From the NCBI GenBank assembly GCA_005503215.1, contig SCNS01000018.1, forward strand, positions 45,069-109,068: DNA of 64,000 nt. The letters run 5' to 3'. The DNA is from Sphingomonadaceae bacterium 3R27C6. GTDB lineage: Bacteria > Pseudomonadota > Alphaproteobacteria > Sphingomonadales > Sphingomonadaceae. Position 1 is the stretch's first letter, and each line of letters opens with the position of its first letter. A model generated the notes under the pieces. That model searched no databases and had not been told where the DNA came from. It saw only the letters and a list, made by a program, of their open reading frames with translations. Below, in pieces: positions 53,661-63,092 of this stretch. The position numbers and the translations under genes are program-made.

Positions 53661-54584
53661 TCAAATCTGGAAAGGATCATACCCAGTGGGCCGCGCGTGC
53701 GCCGGGGCCGTCGAACTTGCCGCTGGGGAACCGGATCTCTCCAACGCATCTTTCCAAAGCCTTCCCAGCTCGACGTCGATCCAGTCGGCTGCAAAAGGAT
53801 CGAGGCCAGAGCCGGGATAAAGGCAAAACTCGCCGAAAAGCGGTTGGCAGTCGATTTCGTAAAAATCGACCCGAACGAAGGCTAGGTTCCCGGCAAGCGT
53901 CTCTGCAGCTTGCAGCATCGCCCCGAGGGAGGACGGTCTGGAAGGTCGATCGGCGGCAGGCACGAGCTGCCGCCAGTTGCGGTCATGCAATATCCAGCGG
54001 TGACGGACACCGCGCCCCAAATGTACCTGGACGTGCGTCGCGGCACCGCCGAAGACGTAGATCTTGTAGTCGATGGGGAGAGGACGTGCGCCGCCGAGCA
54101 ACGGCTCGGCGAAAACGCCACGCGGCACATTGCGATAAGCCCATTCGTCGAGCCAGCGGCCGTACTCCCGGCGCTGCCACCGGCGCGCGGCTCGCTGGAC
54201 CTGCTTCCAGCGTTCGCAATCCGGAAACGTCTCCAGGATTTGATACTGGTTACACCCATGACGCGCTTTGACGATAGATGGGAGGGCGAACGGAATGAAG
54301 CGCGGCAGCATCTGGCCCTGCCAGAGCGTCGGTATGATCCAGTTTGCGCCGAGTTGCTTCGAGGCCAAGCATTTTGCCTCAAGCTTATCCAGCAGCGTCG
54401 TTTGCAACGGTGACCGATCATTCAATTTGCGGAGCTGGACGAGCTCGGTGAAGCGCGTCGGATTGAGCAAGTCGGGCAGGCGTCGATGACGCAAGGCGTA
54501 GAGAAGGGCAATCCGGTGCGCGGCTATCGAGGAGCCGACATTGTCCACTTTCGCCGGGTCTTCCGAGGCGCGCGAGAGTTTCAT
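53661..54584 (-). CDS. TupA-like ATP-grasp protein
   Basis: 307 residues. NPTRFTELVQLRKLNDRSPL, DKLEAKCLASKQLG, SIVKARHGCNQYQIL and PIDYKIYVFGGAATHVQVHLGR reproduce the TupA-like ATP-grasp pattern; acidic metal-binding residues are in FVRVDFYEIDCQPLFGEF. These proteins form amide or acyl bonds in capsule or cell-wall polysaccharides. No other polysaccharide genes are adjacent, so its polymer is unknown. Confidence 0.75.
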   Translation of the reverse strand: MKLSRASEDPAKVDNVGSSIAAHRIALLYALRHRRLPDLLNPTRFTELVQLRKLNDRSPLQTTLLDKLEAKCLASKQLGANWIIPTLWQGQMLPRFIPFALPSIVKARHGCNQYQILETFPDCERWKQVQRAARRWQRREYGRWLDEWAYRNVPRGVFAEPLLGGARPLPIDYKIYVFGGAATHVQVHLGRGVRHRWILHDRNWRQLVPAADRPSRPSSLGAMLQAAETLAGNLAFVRVDFYEIDCQPLFGEFCLYPGSGLDPFAADWIDVELGRLWKDALERSGSPAASSTAPAHARPTGYDPFQI

Positions 54585-55422
54585 GCCATGTCGGTCTCAC
54601 GGCTGAACGACGTGTGGCCGCTATCGCGGAAGCTCGGCCGATCCAGGTTTATTTCGCGGCAAAGCTGCATGCGGATACGAACGACCCGGCGCAGAAAACG
54701 CTCCCGGCAATATCATCGACCGACCTCCGATCATCCAGGCAGCGCTCAGGCGCTCGGGTGCGACCAACCGGTGAGGAACGCGTCATCGCGCGCACCGCTG
54801 CGGATCGCGTGCAGCATCGCACGTCTCAACCTCGGATCTTCATGAAAGGGCAAAGGAAGATTGCTACCGGTCAGCCTATTCGAGCGAAGGGGGGAGGGAA
54901 AGACCCCGGCGTGACTATGCCGAAACAGAAAAAATGCTGACCGTGTATCCGATGATTCGATTGCAGCATCCGCTTGCCTCAAACATTAGGCGCGTAACAC
55001 ACTCCGACGGCCAAACTGAGCGATATGTCGTTGAGCCGGATATGCGCGCCGATATTCGGACAACGTAGGGGAGCGGCCCGGACGACGATTGGATGCGTAC
55101 GCCGACGGCAATTCGACTGAGACGTGGGATCGAACAGCCGCGGCGATACGCGAAGCGATGCACATGGCGGCGGCAGACCGACCGATCACCGTCGAAGCCC
55201 GTGCGCGGTTGAAATGCAGTTGGCGAAGAAAGGTTGCAAAGATGGGACGCACGGTCGCCGCCATTCTGGAAAATTGTCGAGGCTGCCCTCGACGCAATCG
55301 CGGCCTCAGGCCTCGGTGCGGCCATTACCGATAGACGAGGACGGAGAGCCGCGCGCGCGGGCACGGGCGGGAACGACGATAGCCGCGGCGCATTGGTCAT
55401 AAGACAGCAAAGGAGCTTACCG
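54585..55422. other. Mostly non-coding stretch with two doubtful small ORFs
   Basis: Two plus-strand frames look weakly protein-like: 54934-55068 (44 residues, MLTVYPMIRLQHPLASNIRR..., ending DMRADIRTT) and 55089-55334 (81 residues from a TTG, with ETWDRTAAAIREAMHMAAAD). Neither has a good ribosome site or a recognised family. The rest shows nothing. Confidence 0.3.
55370..55394 (+). promoter_or_regulatory. Possible EcfG-like promoter of the DJ-1 family gene
   Basis: GGAAC, 16 nt, CATT, one departure from GGAAC-N16-CGTT, about 30 nt before the start at 55423. Short leader, single mismatch in the -10. Confidence 0.3.
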
Positions 55423-55983
55423 ATGACCAAGGACAATATACTCGCCGGCTGCAGGATCCTGATCATGGCGACAGATGGCTTCGAACAATCCGAGCTTGAA
55501 GTGCCACTTCAGCGTCTGGAGGACGCCGGCGCGGAGGTCGAAATCGCATCGATCGACGATGATGATATTACCGGCTGGGACGAAGACGATTGGGGCGACG
55601 AGGTCGAAGTCGATCTCAAGATCGCCGACGTCGACACCGACCGTTATGACGCGCTCGTCCTGCCGGGCGGCCAGATCAATCCCGACTTGCTGCGGGTCGA
55701 GGACAAGGCGATCTCGATCATTCGGGCCTTCGCAGGTGCTGGCAAGCCGGTTGCCGCGATTTGCCATGCGCCGTGGCTTCTCGTCGAAGCCGGGCTCGCA
55801 TCCGGCAAGCGGATGACGAGCTACAAGTCGATCCGCACCGATGTTGCCAATGCCGGCGCGCAGGTGGTCGATGAGAGCGTCGTGGTCGACGGCAATATCA
55901 TCACCAGTCGCTGTCCCGACGACCTGCCCGACTTTTGCGATGCGATCGTCGCAGCGGTGGCCGACCGCAGGGCGCGGGCTTAG
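55423..55983 (+). CDS. DJ-1/PfpI family protein
   Basis: 186 residues from ATG 55423 with AAAGGAG at ideal spacing (the frame is open from 55234). ILIMATDGFEQSELEVPLQ, VLPGGQINPDLLR and nucleophilic-elbow Cys in AAICHAPWLLVEAG, then TSYKSIRTDVANAGA. The group includes proteases, deglycases and chaperones for stress. An acidic Asp-rich loop (SIDDDDITGWDEDDWGD) is distinctive. Likely stress-induced. Confidence 0.88.
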   Translation: MTKDNILAGCRILIMATDGFEQSELEVPLQRLEDAGAEVEIASIDDDDITGWDEDDWGDEVEVDLKIADVDTDRYDALVLPGGQINPDLLRVEDKAISIIRAFAGAGKPVAAICHAPWLLVEAGLASGKRMTSYKSIRTDVANAGAQVVDESVVVDGNIITSRCPDDLPDFCDAIVAAVADRRARA

Positions 55984-56145
55984 CTGTGCCGAGCTCAATA
56001 CGGGACTGTTGAGTTGTGAAAAGGCGATCGCGTGCGGGCACAGCGATTCTTGCGGTAAGCTGTTGAAAGCGGCGGGAACTCGCTGCTTTATGGCGCGTCG
56101 TTTCCAAGCCTGCCGCCCAGGCAGTTTGGAAAGGGGATGACCCAC

Positions 56146-56310
56146 ATGGGACAGAACGACCAGCAGGGCGGCCAAGCCGATCGCAATCCGAACGAGACCC
56201 CGGCCAGCAGGAACAGCAGGATCTGCAGCGTCGCCAGCCCCGGTCAGGACAATGACCAGGACCAGGGCAACCAGGCCGGCCGCGACGACGAGAATCGTCA
56301 GAACCGCTGA
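56146..56310 (+). CDS. Small hydrophilic Gln/Asn/Asp-rich protein, frame partly altered
   Basis: 54 residues, start MGQNDQQGGQADRNPNETPA, end NQAGRDDENRQNR, with AAAGGGGATG upstream. The middle (SRNSRICSVASPGQ) is out of character, while the same bases in another frame read DPGQQEQQDLQRRQPR, which matches the flanks. Two compensating indels therefore seem to have occurred. Paralogue of the 436-579 protein. Followed by a good terminator. Confidence 0.55.
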   Translation: MGQNDQQGGQADRNPNETPASRNSRICSVASPGQDNDQDQGNQAGRDDENRQNR

Positions 56311-56351
56311 CGTCGGAAAGAAGAGTGACGCCGAGGCGTCCTCTCGGGGCA

Positions 56352-56381
56352 GGGCCGCACTTCGATGCGGCCCGGCCTTTT
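56352..56381 (+). terminator. Intrinsic terminator
   Basis: GGGCCGCA, loop CTTCGA, TGCGGCCC, then GGCCTTTTCT, about 40 nt past the stop at 56310. Confidence 0.75.
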
Positions 56382-56478
56382 CTATTCCCCGGCTGCGCCC
56401 ATTCCAGGTGCAACCTTCCTAGCACTTTGGCATTCTCCCTTCATCGATCGCGGACAGCGGAATGGGAAGGAGAGGCCC

Positions 56479-56682
56479 GTGCGAACGATTGAGATATGGC
56501 CCGACGAAATCGAGGGCGGCGACACCGAGCGCGAGGGTGTCTTCTACGCGACTATGCGCTTCATCGACAGGGAAGCTGAAACAGCCGTCGTGATCTATCT
56601 GCAACCCGAGATCGAGCGAGGCATGATCGCCGATCTTTACGGCTGGGCGCAAAGCCGCGGCATGACCGGTCGAACGAACTGA
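56479..56682 (+). CDS. Small hypothetical protein
   Basis: 67 residues from GTG 56479 with GGAAGGAGAGG upstream. Sequence runs RTIEIWPDEIEGGDTEREGV to a helical end with RGMIADLYGWAQSRGM. The alternating strand pattern FYATMRFIDREAETAVVIYL suggests a small alpha/beta fold. No family recognised. Confidence 0.55.
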   Translation: MRTIEIWPDEIEGGDTEREGVFYATMRFIDREAETAVVIYLQPEIERGMIADLYGWAQSRGMTGRTN

Positions 56683-56747
56683 ATTGGAAGCATGGGTTGG
56701 CAAGCGGTCGCCCGCCTGGATCGGAGCGCCCCTTGGCGGCCACCTTT

Positions 56748-56930
56748 TCAATGCGGAGAAGTCGTTCGATGCAAGTCAGTCAGCACGGCGTTCCAGAATG
56801 CGATCTCTTCGTCATTGCCCCGGTCGCGCGACCATTGCACCTGCCTGGAGACGATGAAGTCGGCCTGTTTGCCATGCCGCAGCTTGATCTCCGACACACA
56901 ATTTCGAATGTTATGACCTCCGAACGGCAT
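56748..56930 (-). CDS. Small hypothetical protein
   Basis: 60 residues, start MPFGGHNIRNCVSEIKLRHG, end NDEEIAFWNAVLTDLHRTTS. AAGGAG lies 8 nt before the ATG at 56930, the main reason to accept it over opposite-strand frames. Charged helical C terminus. Family unknown. Confidence 0.45.
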   Translation of the reverse strand: MPFGGHNIRNCVSEIKLRHGKQADFIVSRQVQWSRDRGNDEEIAFWNAVLTDLHRTTSPH

Positions 56931-56970
56931 TGCCGATCTCCTTGATGCTCCGCATAGAAACAGGGCAGGT

Positions 56971-56996
56971 GAGGGCGGCGGTTTCCCGCCGCCCTC
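56971..56996 (-). terminator. groEL terminator hairpin
   Basis: 11-bp stem GAGGGCGGCGG / CCGCCGCCCTC closed by GAAA on the minus strand, just past the groEL stop. No T tract, as often in GC-rich genomes. Confidence 0.6.
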
Positions 56997-57002
56997 GATA
57001 TG

Positions 57003-58646
<1,644 letters not shown>

Positions 58647-58666
58647 TCAGTTGGTGATGATCGGCG

Positions 58667-58981
58667 CTACGCCGCCTGTTTGAGCGCCTCGGCCTGCTCG
58701 ATCACGCCGAGGATGTCGCTCTCCTTCATGATGAGCAGTTCCTCGCCGTCGATGCGCACCTCGGTGCCCGACCATTTGCCGAACAGGATCCGGTCGCCGG
58801 CCTTGACGTCGAGCGCGGTGACCGTGCCGTCCTCGGCGCGGGCGCCCGGACCGACGGCGACGACTTCGCCTTCCTGCGGCTTTTCCTTGGCGGTGTCGGG
58901 GATGATGATGCCGCCCGAGGTCTTCTCCTCGGCTTCGATGCGGCGGACGACCACACGGTCGTGCAAGGGACGGAAATGCAT
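58667..58981 (-). CDS. groES: Co-chaperonin GroES (Hsp10)
   Basis: 104 residues. [20 protein letters not shown], the mobile-loop [20 protein letters not shown], and [20 protein letters not shown] are diagnostic. It caps the GroEL ring. GGAGG precedes the ATG at 58981. No CIRCE element (TTAGCACTC inverted repeat) is visible upstream; the sigma-32-type promoter at 59048 probably controls both genes. Confidence 0.95.
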   Translation of the reverse strand: MHFRPLHDRVVVRRIEAEEKTSGGIIIPDTAKEKPQEGEVVAVGPGARAEDGTVTALDVKAGDRILFGKWSGTEVRIDGEELLIMKESDILGVIEQAEALKQAA

Positions 58982-59047
58982 GCATAACCTCCATATTGCA
59001 TAACGATATGATAAGCCGGCGCCTGTCCAGGACGCGCGGCGCCGATG

Positions 59048-59076
59048 AGCTAGGAAGCGGAATTTTTTGCTTCAAG
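59048..59076 (-). promoter_or_regulatory. RpoH (heat-shock) promoter of groES-groEL
   Basis: Minus strand CTTGAA, 16 nt, CCTAGCT, about 67 nt before groES. The same CTTGAA-N16/17-CCTA arrangement precedes hsp20 and the YdcH-like gene. Confidence 0.65.
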
Positions 59077-59239
59077 AGGGTCGACGAAAATTTTTTCGCA
59101 TTCGCGCCAGCGCAAAACAAATGCCCCTTATCAAGGGGCTGACGCCTCTTGACTCGACTCGCTTCGCTCCCAAAATCTGTCTCTGCGGCACCTTGCCGCA
59201 CGACGAGAAAGGAAAGGCTACAAGGAAGGAGGCACGATC

Positions 59240-59467
59240 ATGTCCGAGCCATTTTCCCGTTTTCTTCACCCCTTCGACGTGGCGCGTCACCCGAGCCTCG
59301 AGCCCGAGGTCAAGCGCGCGCTCCTTGCATCCTGGGCATCGGATCGCTCGGCGGTCCGCAACAAGCCCGCGCTCCGAAAGCCGCCCGGCGCGCGCCGCGC
59401 CGTGCCGGTCGACGATGTGCTCGCCGCGCTCCGGTCGCTCGACGGCGGCGAGGCGCGCGCGCCATGA
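59240..59467 (+). CDS. Small hypothetical protein coupled to usg
   Basis: 75 residues, start MSEPFSRFLHPFDVARHPSL, with AGGAGG upstream. Helical N-terminal part (VKRALLASWASDRSAVRNKP), then a basic Pro/Arg-rich stretch and a short helix VDDVLAALRSLD. Its stop overlaps the usg start as ATGA. The pattern is familiar from sphingomonad stress regions but has no assigned function. Confidence 0.6.
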   Translation: MSEPFSRFLHPFDVARHPSLEPEVKRALLASWASDRSAVRNKPALRKPPGARRAVPVDDVLAALRSLDGGEARAP

Positions 59468-59733
59468 CCGACCGGGCGCTGATCGCGCAGCTGGACGGCT
59501 ATGGGCTGACAACTGCCGAGATCCATTATTACCGGCCCGATCATCCCTCGCTGCTCCAGCTCTTCGTCTGGCAGGACTATGATCTGCCGCCGGATTTCCC
59601 GGTGCTGTTCGATTTTCTTGCCATGTGGAGGCGCCAGATCGAAGCCGCGCTCCACTCGGTCCGCATCGCGCACGACGCCCTGATCGGGCCCGCCGAGTGG
59701 CGCGCGGCAGATATCATTCGCTCGCTCGATTGA
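59464..59733 (+). CDS. usg: Usg family protein
   Basis: 89 residues. QLDGYGLTTAEIHYYRPDHP, LLQLFVWQDYDLPPDFP and LHSVRIAHDALIGPAEWRAA closely follow the Usg pattern (a short conserved alphaproteobacterial protein, named for its position near aromatic-amino-acid genes). Function unknown. Translationally coupled to the preceding gene. Confidence 0.85.
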   Translation: MTDRALIAQLDGYGLTTAEIHYYRPDHPSLLQLFVWQDYDLPPDFPVLFDFLAMWRRQIEAALHSVRIAHDALIGPAEWRAADIIRSLD

Positions 59734-59823
59734 GATCGGGGCGGCGGCCGCCACCGTCCGGCGTTTAAATGCAATTTGATATTGAAGGGCGGGGCCAACG
59801 CTGAACGGCGGCCCCGCCCGTTG

Positions 59824-60303
59824 TTACGCTTTTTCGAGCGTCTTTTCGTTCGACGATCCGATCCGGCGCGGCTCGGTGTCGCCGCCGCCGATCTCGATCT
59901 TGCGCGGCTTCATCGCCTCGGGGACGACGCGGCTGAGCTCGATCGAGAGCAGCCCGTCGGCGAAGCTCGCGCCGCCGACCTCGATATAGTCGGCGAGCTG
60001 GAAGCGGCGCTCGAACGCGCGGCGCGCGATGCCGCGGTGGAGATAGACGAGCTTGGCGTCTTCCTCGGCGGGCTTGCCCGTGACGCTGAGTTGGTTCTGC
60101 TGCGCGACGATCTCGATCTCGTCGGGCTTGAAGCCCGGGACCGCCAGCGTGACGCGGAAGCGGTCATCGGCATCGCGCACGATGTCGAAGGCGGGAAAGC
60201 CATCGGACGTTTCGCCGCGCTGCCCCTTCTCGAGCAGGTCGAAGAGATGATCGAAGCCCACCGTCGAGCGGCGGTAGGGGGTGAAGTCAAAGTCGGTTCT
60301 CAT
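59824..60303 (-). CDS. Small heat-shock protein, Hsp20 family
   Basis: 159 residues from ATG 60303 with AGGAGGATT upstream (the frame is open to 60507). Starts MRTDFDFTPYRRSTVGFDHL, as in IbpA, then an alpha-crystallin domain with FDIVRDADDRFRVTLAVPGF, YLHRGIARRAFERRFQLADY and GLLSIELSRVVPEAMKPRKI. It holds unfolding proteins as oligomers. An RpoH-type promoter and a ROSE-like leader lie upstream. Confidence 0.93.
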   Translation of the reverse strand: MRTDFDFTPYRRSTVGFDHLFDLLEKGQRGETSDGFPAFDIVRDADDRFRVTLAVPGFKPDEIEIVAQQNQLSVTGKPAEEDAKLVYLHRGIARRAFERRFQLADYIEVGGASFADGLLSIELSRVVPEAMKPRKIEIGGGDTEPRRIGSSNEKTLEKA

Positions 60304-60400
60304 TTCCAAATCCTCCTGATTGAAGCAATTCGGGCATGAGATGCGCCGGGACTCAGAGCCGGCGCTCTCTATGTCCTCAGGACCCGGAAATCCGGCATCC
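60304..60400 (-). promoter_or_regulatory. Candidate ROSE-type RNA thermometer in the hsp20 leader
   Basis: The roughly 100-nt leader folds into stems (CCCGG..CCGGG; GCGCCGG..CCGGCGC) followed by TTGCTTC-AATCA-GGAGGAT, where TTGCTTC can cover the ribosome site with U-G and a central G-G opposition. A UYGCU strand facing the Shine-Dalgarno sequence is the mark of ROSE elements, which open on heating. Not tested by folding software. Confidence 0.5.
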
Positions 60401-60407
60401 GGGAAAA

Positions 60408-60436
60408 AATTAGGAAGCCACTTTTTCGATTTCAAG
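60408..60436 (-). promoter_or_regulatory. RpoH promoter of hsp20
   Basis: Minus strand CTTGAA, 16 nt, CCTAATT; matches the groES promoter at both hexamers and in spacing. Confidence 0.65.
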
Positions 60437-60494
60437 AGGTCGCGCGCGCGAAGATTCTGGATGCGCCATGTTCCGAAAATCCGCAGCGCCAAAG

Positions 60495-60521
60495 CGCGGA
60501 GCCGCAACGCACGCGGCTCCG
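60495..60521 (-). terminator. Hairpin after the YdcH-like gene
   Basis: 10-bp stem GCGGAGCCGC / GCGGCTCCGC with a 7-nt loop, 9 nt past the stop at 60530; followed by GCGCTTTGG. Confidence 0.55.
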
Positions 60522-60529
60522 CGATCGGG

Positions 60530-60715
60530 TCAGGCGACGCGACTGTCGCCGGTATCGCGGCTCCATGCCGCGATCTGGTCCTTGATCGCCAGCTTCAGCT
60601 TCTTGAGCCGCGCAATCAGGACTTCGTCGGGCTGGCGGCGCTGCGCCTCCCGATCGATTTCGGCGTCGAGGCGGGCATGCTCGCGCCGCAGATAATCGAT
60701 ATGTTTGCTGGACAT
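60530..60715 (-). CDS. YdcH/DUF465-like small helical protein
   Basis: 61 residues from ATG 60715 (GGAGAAG upstream). KHIDYLRREHARLDAEIDRE, AQRRQPDEVLIARLKKLKLA and IKDQIAAW form the antiparallel helical hairpin of DUF465. Function unknown in all organisms. An RpoH-type promoter precedes it, so it may be heat-induced. Confidence 0.85.
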   Translation of the reverse strand: MSSKHIDYLRREHARLDAEIDREAQRRQPDEVLIARLKKLKLAIKDQIAAWSRDTGDSRVA

Positions 60716-60769
60716 CTTCTTCTCCATGCCAAGTTGAGGATGTTGCAGCCCGAGCGGCTGCGGCGTGGA

Positions 60770-60799
60770 TGTAGGAAAGCTATGGTCAGGATTTCAAGG
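60770..60799 (-). promoter_or_regulatory. RpoH-like promoter of the YdcH-like gene
   Basis: Minus strand CTTGAA, 17 nt, CCTACAT, about 55 nt before the start at 60715. Confidence 0.55.
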
Positions 60800-61122
60800 G
60801 GTTGAAGTGTCCGCCTGTGGGAGACTGTCGGAAGCTGTGAAGAGCATCGCGCGGCGCCCCGCAGGGAAGGCACGACAGGCGGCATTGGGAAGCAAAGATG
60901 AAGAGGCGGTCGGCGCGCTACAGCTAAATCGTCACAACATGGGTTAGTCGCTGCAACCCGTCCTGGCGACCATTGTTTCGGTAGCATGCCGACTCGCGAG
61001 GAACAGGTTTACCCGCTCTTCCGGCGCGTCGCCGACGCCATTTGCGCTGTCCGCCTTCCTGGCCGCGCCTGGGACTATGCGCTGCGCCGGAGCCAACGGG
61101 CATATGCTTCAGAATGGGAGTG

Positions 61123-61938
61123 ATGGATGTGACCATGAAAGCACAGAAGCTTGATACGATCAGGGTCGAGAAACCCTGGGGCGTCGATCGGCTTCCTCCG
61201 CCCTTCGATGCACGGACTGGTGGCCGCGTCGGCGAAATCTGGTTTCGTCCGCCCAAATCCAATCCGCTGCTCGTGAAATATATCTTCACGAGCGAGCGCT
61301 TGTCGATCCAGGTCCATCCCGACGACCGGCAGGCGCAGGCGCGCGGACTTCCCGCAGGCAAGGAGGAATGCTGGTACATTCTTGACGCTGAGCCGGACGC
61401 GGTGCTCGGCATTGGCACGCTTCGCGCGCTCGGCGAGCGCGAACTCGCCGATACCGCCCGCTCGGGTGCTATCGAGGCGCTCATGGAGTGGCATCCGGTG
61501 CGCGCGAACATGTTCTTTCATATTCCGCCCGGAACCGTCCATGCGATCGGCACCGGGGTCACACTCGTCGAAATTCAGCAGAATGTGGATGTTACCTATC
61601 GTCTCTACGATTACGGCCGCCCGCGCGAGCTGCACCTCGCCGATGGGACGGCGGTCGCGAAGGCCGCGCCGATGTCACGCGATCTCTGCCGCCAAGTCGA
61701 TATCGCAGAGAGCGCGTTGTTGCTCGACAGCCGCCATCTCGGGGTCGCGCACCTGAACGCCAACGACCTTTCGCCGCTTGCCGATGCGAGGGATGGGGCG
61801 ATGATCGTCCCACTCAGCGGCACGGTCGCGGCTGACGGCGTGACCGCGCAGGCGGGCGAGTGCCTGTGGGCCGAGGACGTCGCTACCATCGAGGCCGGAG
61901 CCGGCGCGCGTTTTCTGGCGGGTTGGCACAAGCCTTGA
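61123..61938 (+). CDS. Class I mannose-6-phosphate isomerase (ManA-like)
   Basis: 271 residues from ATG 61123 (ATG 61135 is an alternative). PWGVDRLPPPF, EIWFRPPKSNPLLVKYIFTS, metal-binding SIQVHPDDRQAQARGL with Gln and His, KEECWYIL (Glu), and HIPPGTVHAIGTGVTLVEIQ with His and Gln. Zinc-dependent interconversion of mannose-6-P and fructose-6-P. It is shorter than ManA of enterobacteria (about 390) and fits the short type I class found in alphaproteobacteria. Confidence 0.85.
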   Translation: MDVTMKAQKLDTIRVEKPWGVDRLPPPFDARTGGRVGEIWFRPPKSNPLLVKYIFTSERLSIQVHPDDRQAQARGLPAGKEECWYILDAEPDAVLGIGTLRALGERELADTARSGAIEALMEWHPVRANMFFHIPPGTVHAIGTGVTLVEIQQNVDVTYRLYDYGRPRELHLADGTAVAKAAPMSRDLCRQVDIAESALLLDSRHLGVAHLNANDLSPLADARDGAMIVPLSGTVAADGVTAQAGECLWAEDVATIEAGAGARFLAGWHKP

Positions 61939-62068
61939 CGCCCTGCGCCACCTTGGCGCGTCACCGATGGAGGGCGATCCGCCTGCGCCAGCTGGCCTGG
62001 CACCGTCCTGCCGCCCGAGACGCCTAGCGAGGCGCGTCGGCTGCCGCACATGTTACAGGGTTGATCGG

Positions 62069-62932
62069 CTATCCGCCCGAGGCTTTCTCTACGGCGCTTC
62101 CCATCTCCTCTCCGAGGCGCACCGGCCGTTCGGGAAACCAATCGGGGTTGAACGCGATCGCTTGCTTCTCGAACAGCATCACGATCGTGGAGCCGAGGAG
62201 AAAGCGACCCATCTCGTCGCCCTTGCGCAGCAAGACTTCATCGGGGGCGTAGGACCATGACGATATCTTGCCCGATCGCTTTGCATTCACCACGCCATGC
62301 CATGACGTTGCGATGCTGCCGACGATGGTCGCACCTACGAGTATCATCGCAAAATGGCCGTGAGTGGGGGACTCGAACAGGCATATGACCCGCTCGTTAC
62401 GCGCGAAAAGGCCGGGCACCCCTCGCGCGGTCGTCGGGTTGACGGAAAAGAGCGAGCCCGGGACGTGGATCATGCGTCTGAGCTCCCCGTCGCACGGCAT
62501 GTGCAGCCGGTGATAATCCTTGGGCGAAAGATAGAGGTTGGCGAAACTGCCGTCGCGAAACGTCGCGGCGAGGGCAGCGTCGCCGCCCAGTATCGCGGTG
62601 GTGGTGAAACGGTGGCCCTTGGCCTGGACGATGTGATGATCGTCGATGGCGCCGAGCTGGCTGATGGCACCGTCGACCGGACAGATGAAATCGGCCTCCG
62701 CCCGCGGGCGAGCGCCGGCTTTCAGCGGACGCGTGAAGAAGTCGTTGAAGTTTGCATAGCTGCGGATGTCGGGATTTTCCGCTTCGCTCATGTCGACGCC
62801 ATATTTGGCGACGAACCATTGGATCAGTCGCGGGGTCAGCCGGCCCGACGATGCGGCAACACGGCCGGCGAATTCGGTCAGCCGCCGCTTCGGCATCGCA
62901 TGCTGGGCAAGAATTGTCAGGCGCTCGAACAT
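62069..62932 (-). CDS. psd: Phosphatidylserine decarboxylase proenzyme
   Basis: 287 residues. ANFNDFFTRPLKAGARP, CPVDGAISQLGAI, LYLSPKDYHRLHMPCDGELR and SVNPTTARGVPGLFARNERV are hallmark segments; the self-cleavage site is LLGSTIVMLF (LGST), which yields the pyruvoyl group on the alpha chain. It makes phosphatidylethanolamine at the inner membrane. Its size and LGST motif fit the type I enzyme. Good isolated gene. Confidence 0.94.
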   Translation of the reverse strand: MFERLTILAQHAMPKRRLTEFAGRVAASSGRLTPRLIQWFVAKYGVDMSEAENPDIRSYANFNDFFTRPLKAGARPRAEADFICPVDGAISQLGAIDDHHIVQAKGHRFTTTAILGGDAALAATFRDGSFANLYLSPKDYHRLHMPCDGELRRMIHVPGSLFSVNPTTARGVPGLFARNERVICLFESPTHGHFAMILVGATIVGSIATSWHGVVNAKRSGKISSWSYAPDEVLLRKGDEMGRFLLGSTIVMLFEKQAIAFNPDWFPERPVRLGEEMGSAVEKASGG

Positions 62933-63092
62933 GATATCATCCGTTGGTCGATCCTTCGGAGGGAAAGCCGATCGCCTGGGGAGAGACGACGGCGCCCGCC
63001 TCTTCGTTCCGGCGGTGATGCTTTATCCCGATGTCGTGGGGCAAGGGAAGGCGCATGACCGGGAGCGGAAAATAATCGGGTAGGGCGCGCGC

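Noticed and set aside
54934..55334. Two small plus-strand ORFs before the DJ-1 gene as real genes
   Set aside because: Weak starts, no family and no supporting context; left as a note in the gap entry.
56728..56741. GCCCCTTGGCGGCC as a further copy of the light-regulon dyad
   Set aside because: Lacks TG and CA ends, has four or more departures and no light-related gene beside it.
58982..59047. CIRCE/HrcA operator before groES
   Set aside because: No TTAGCACTC-N9-GAGTGCTAA or close variant was found.
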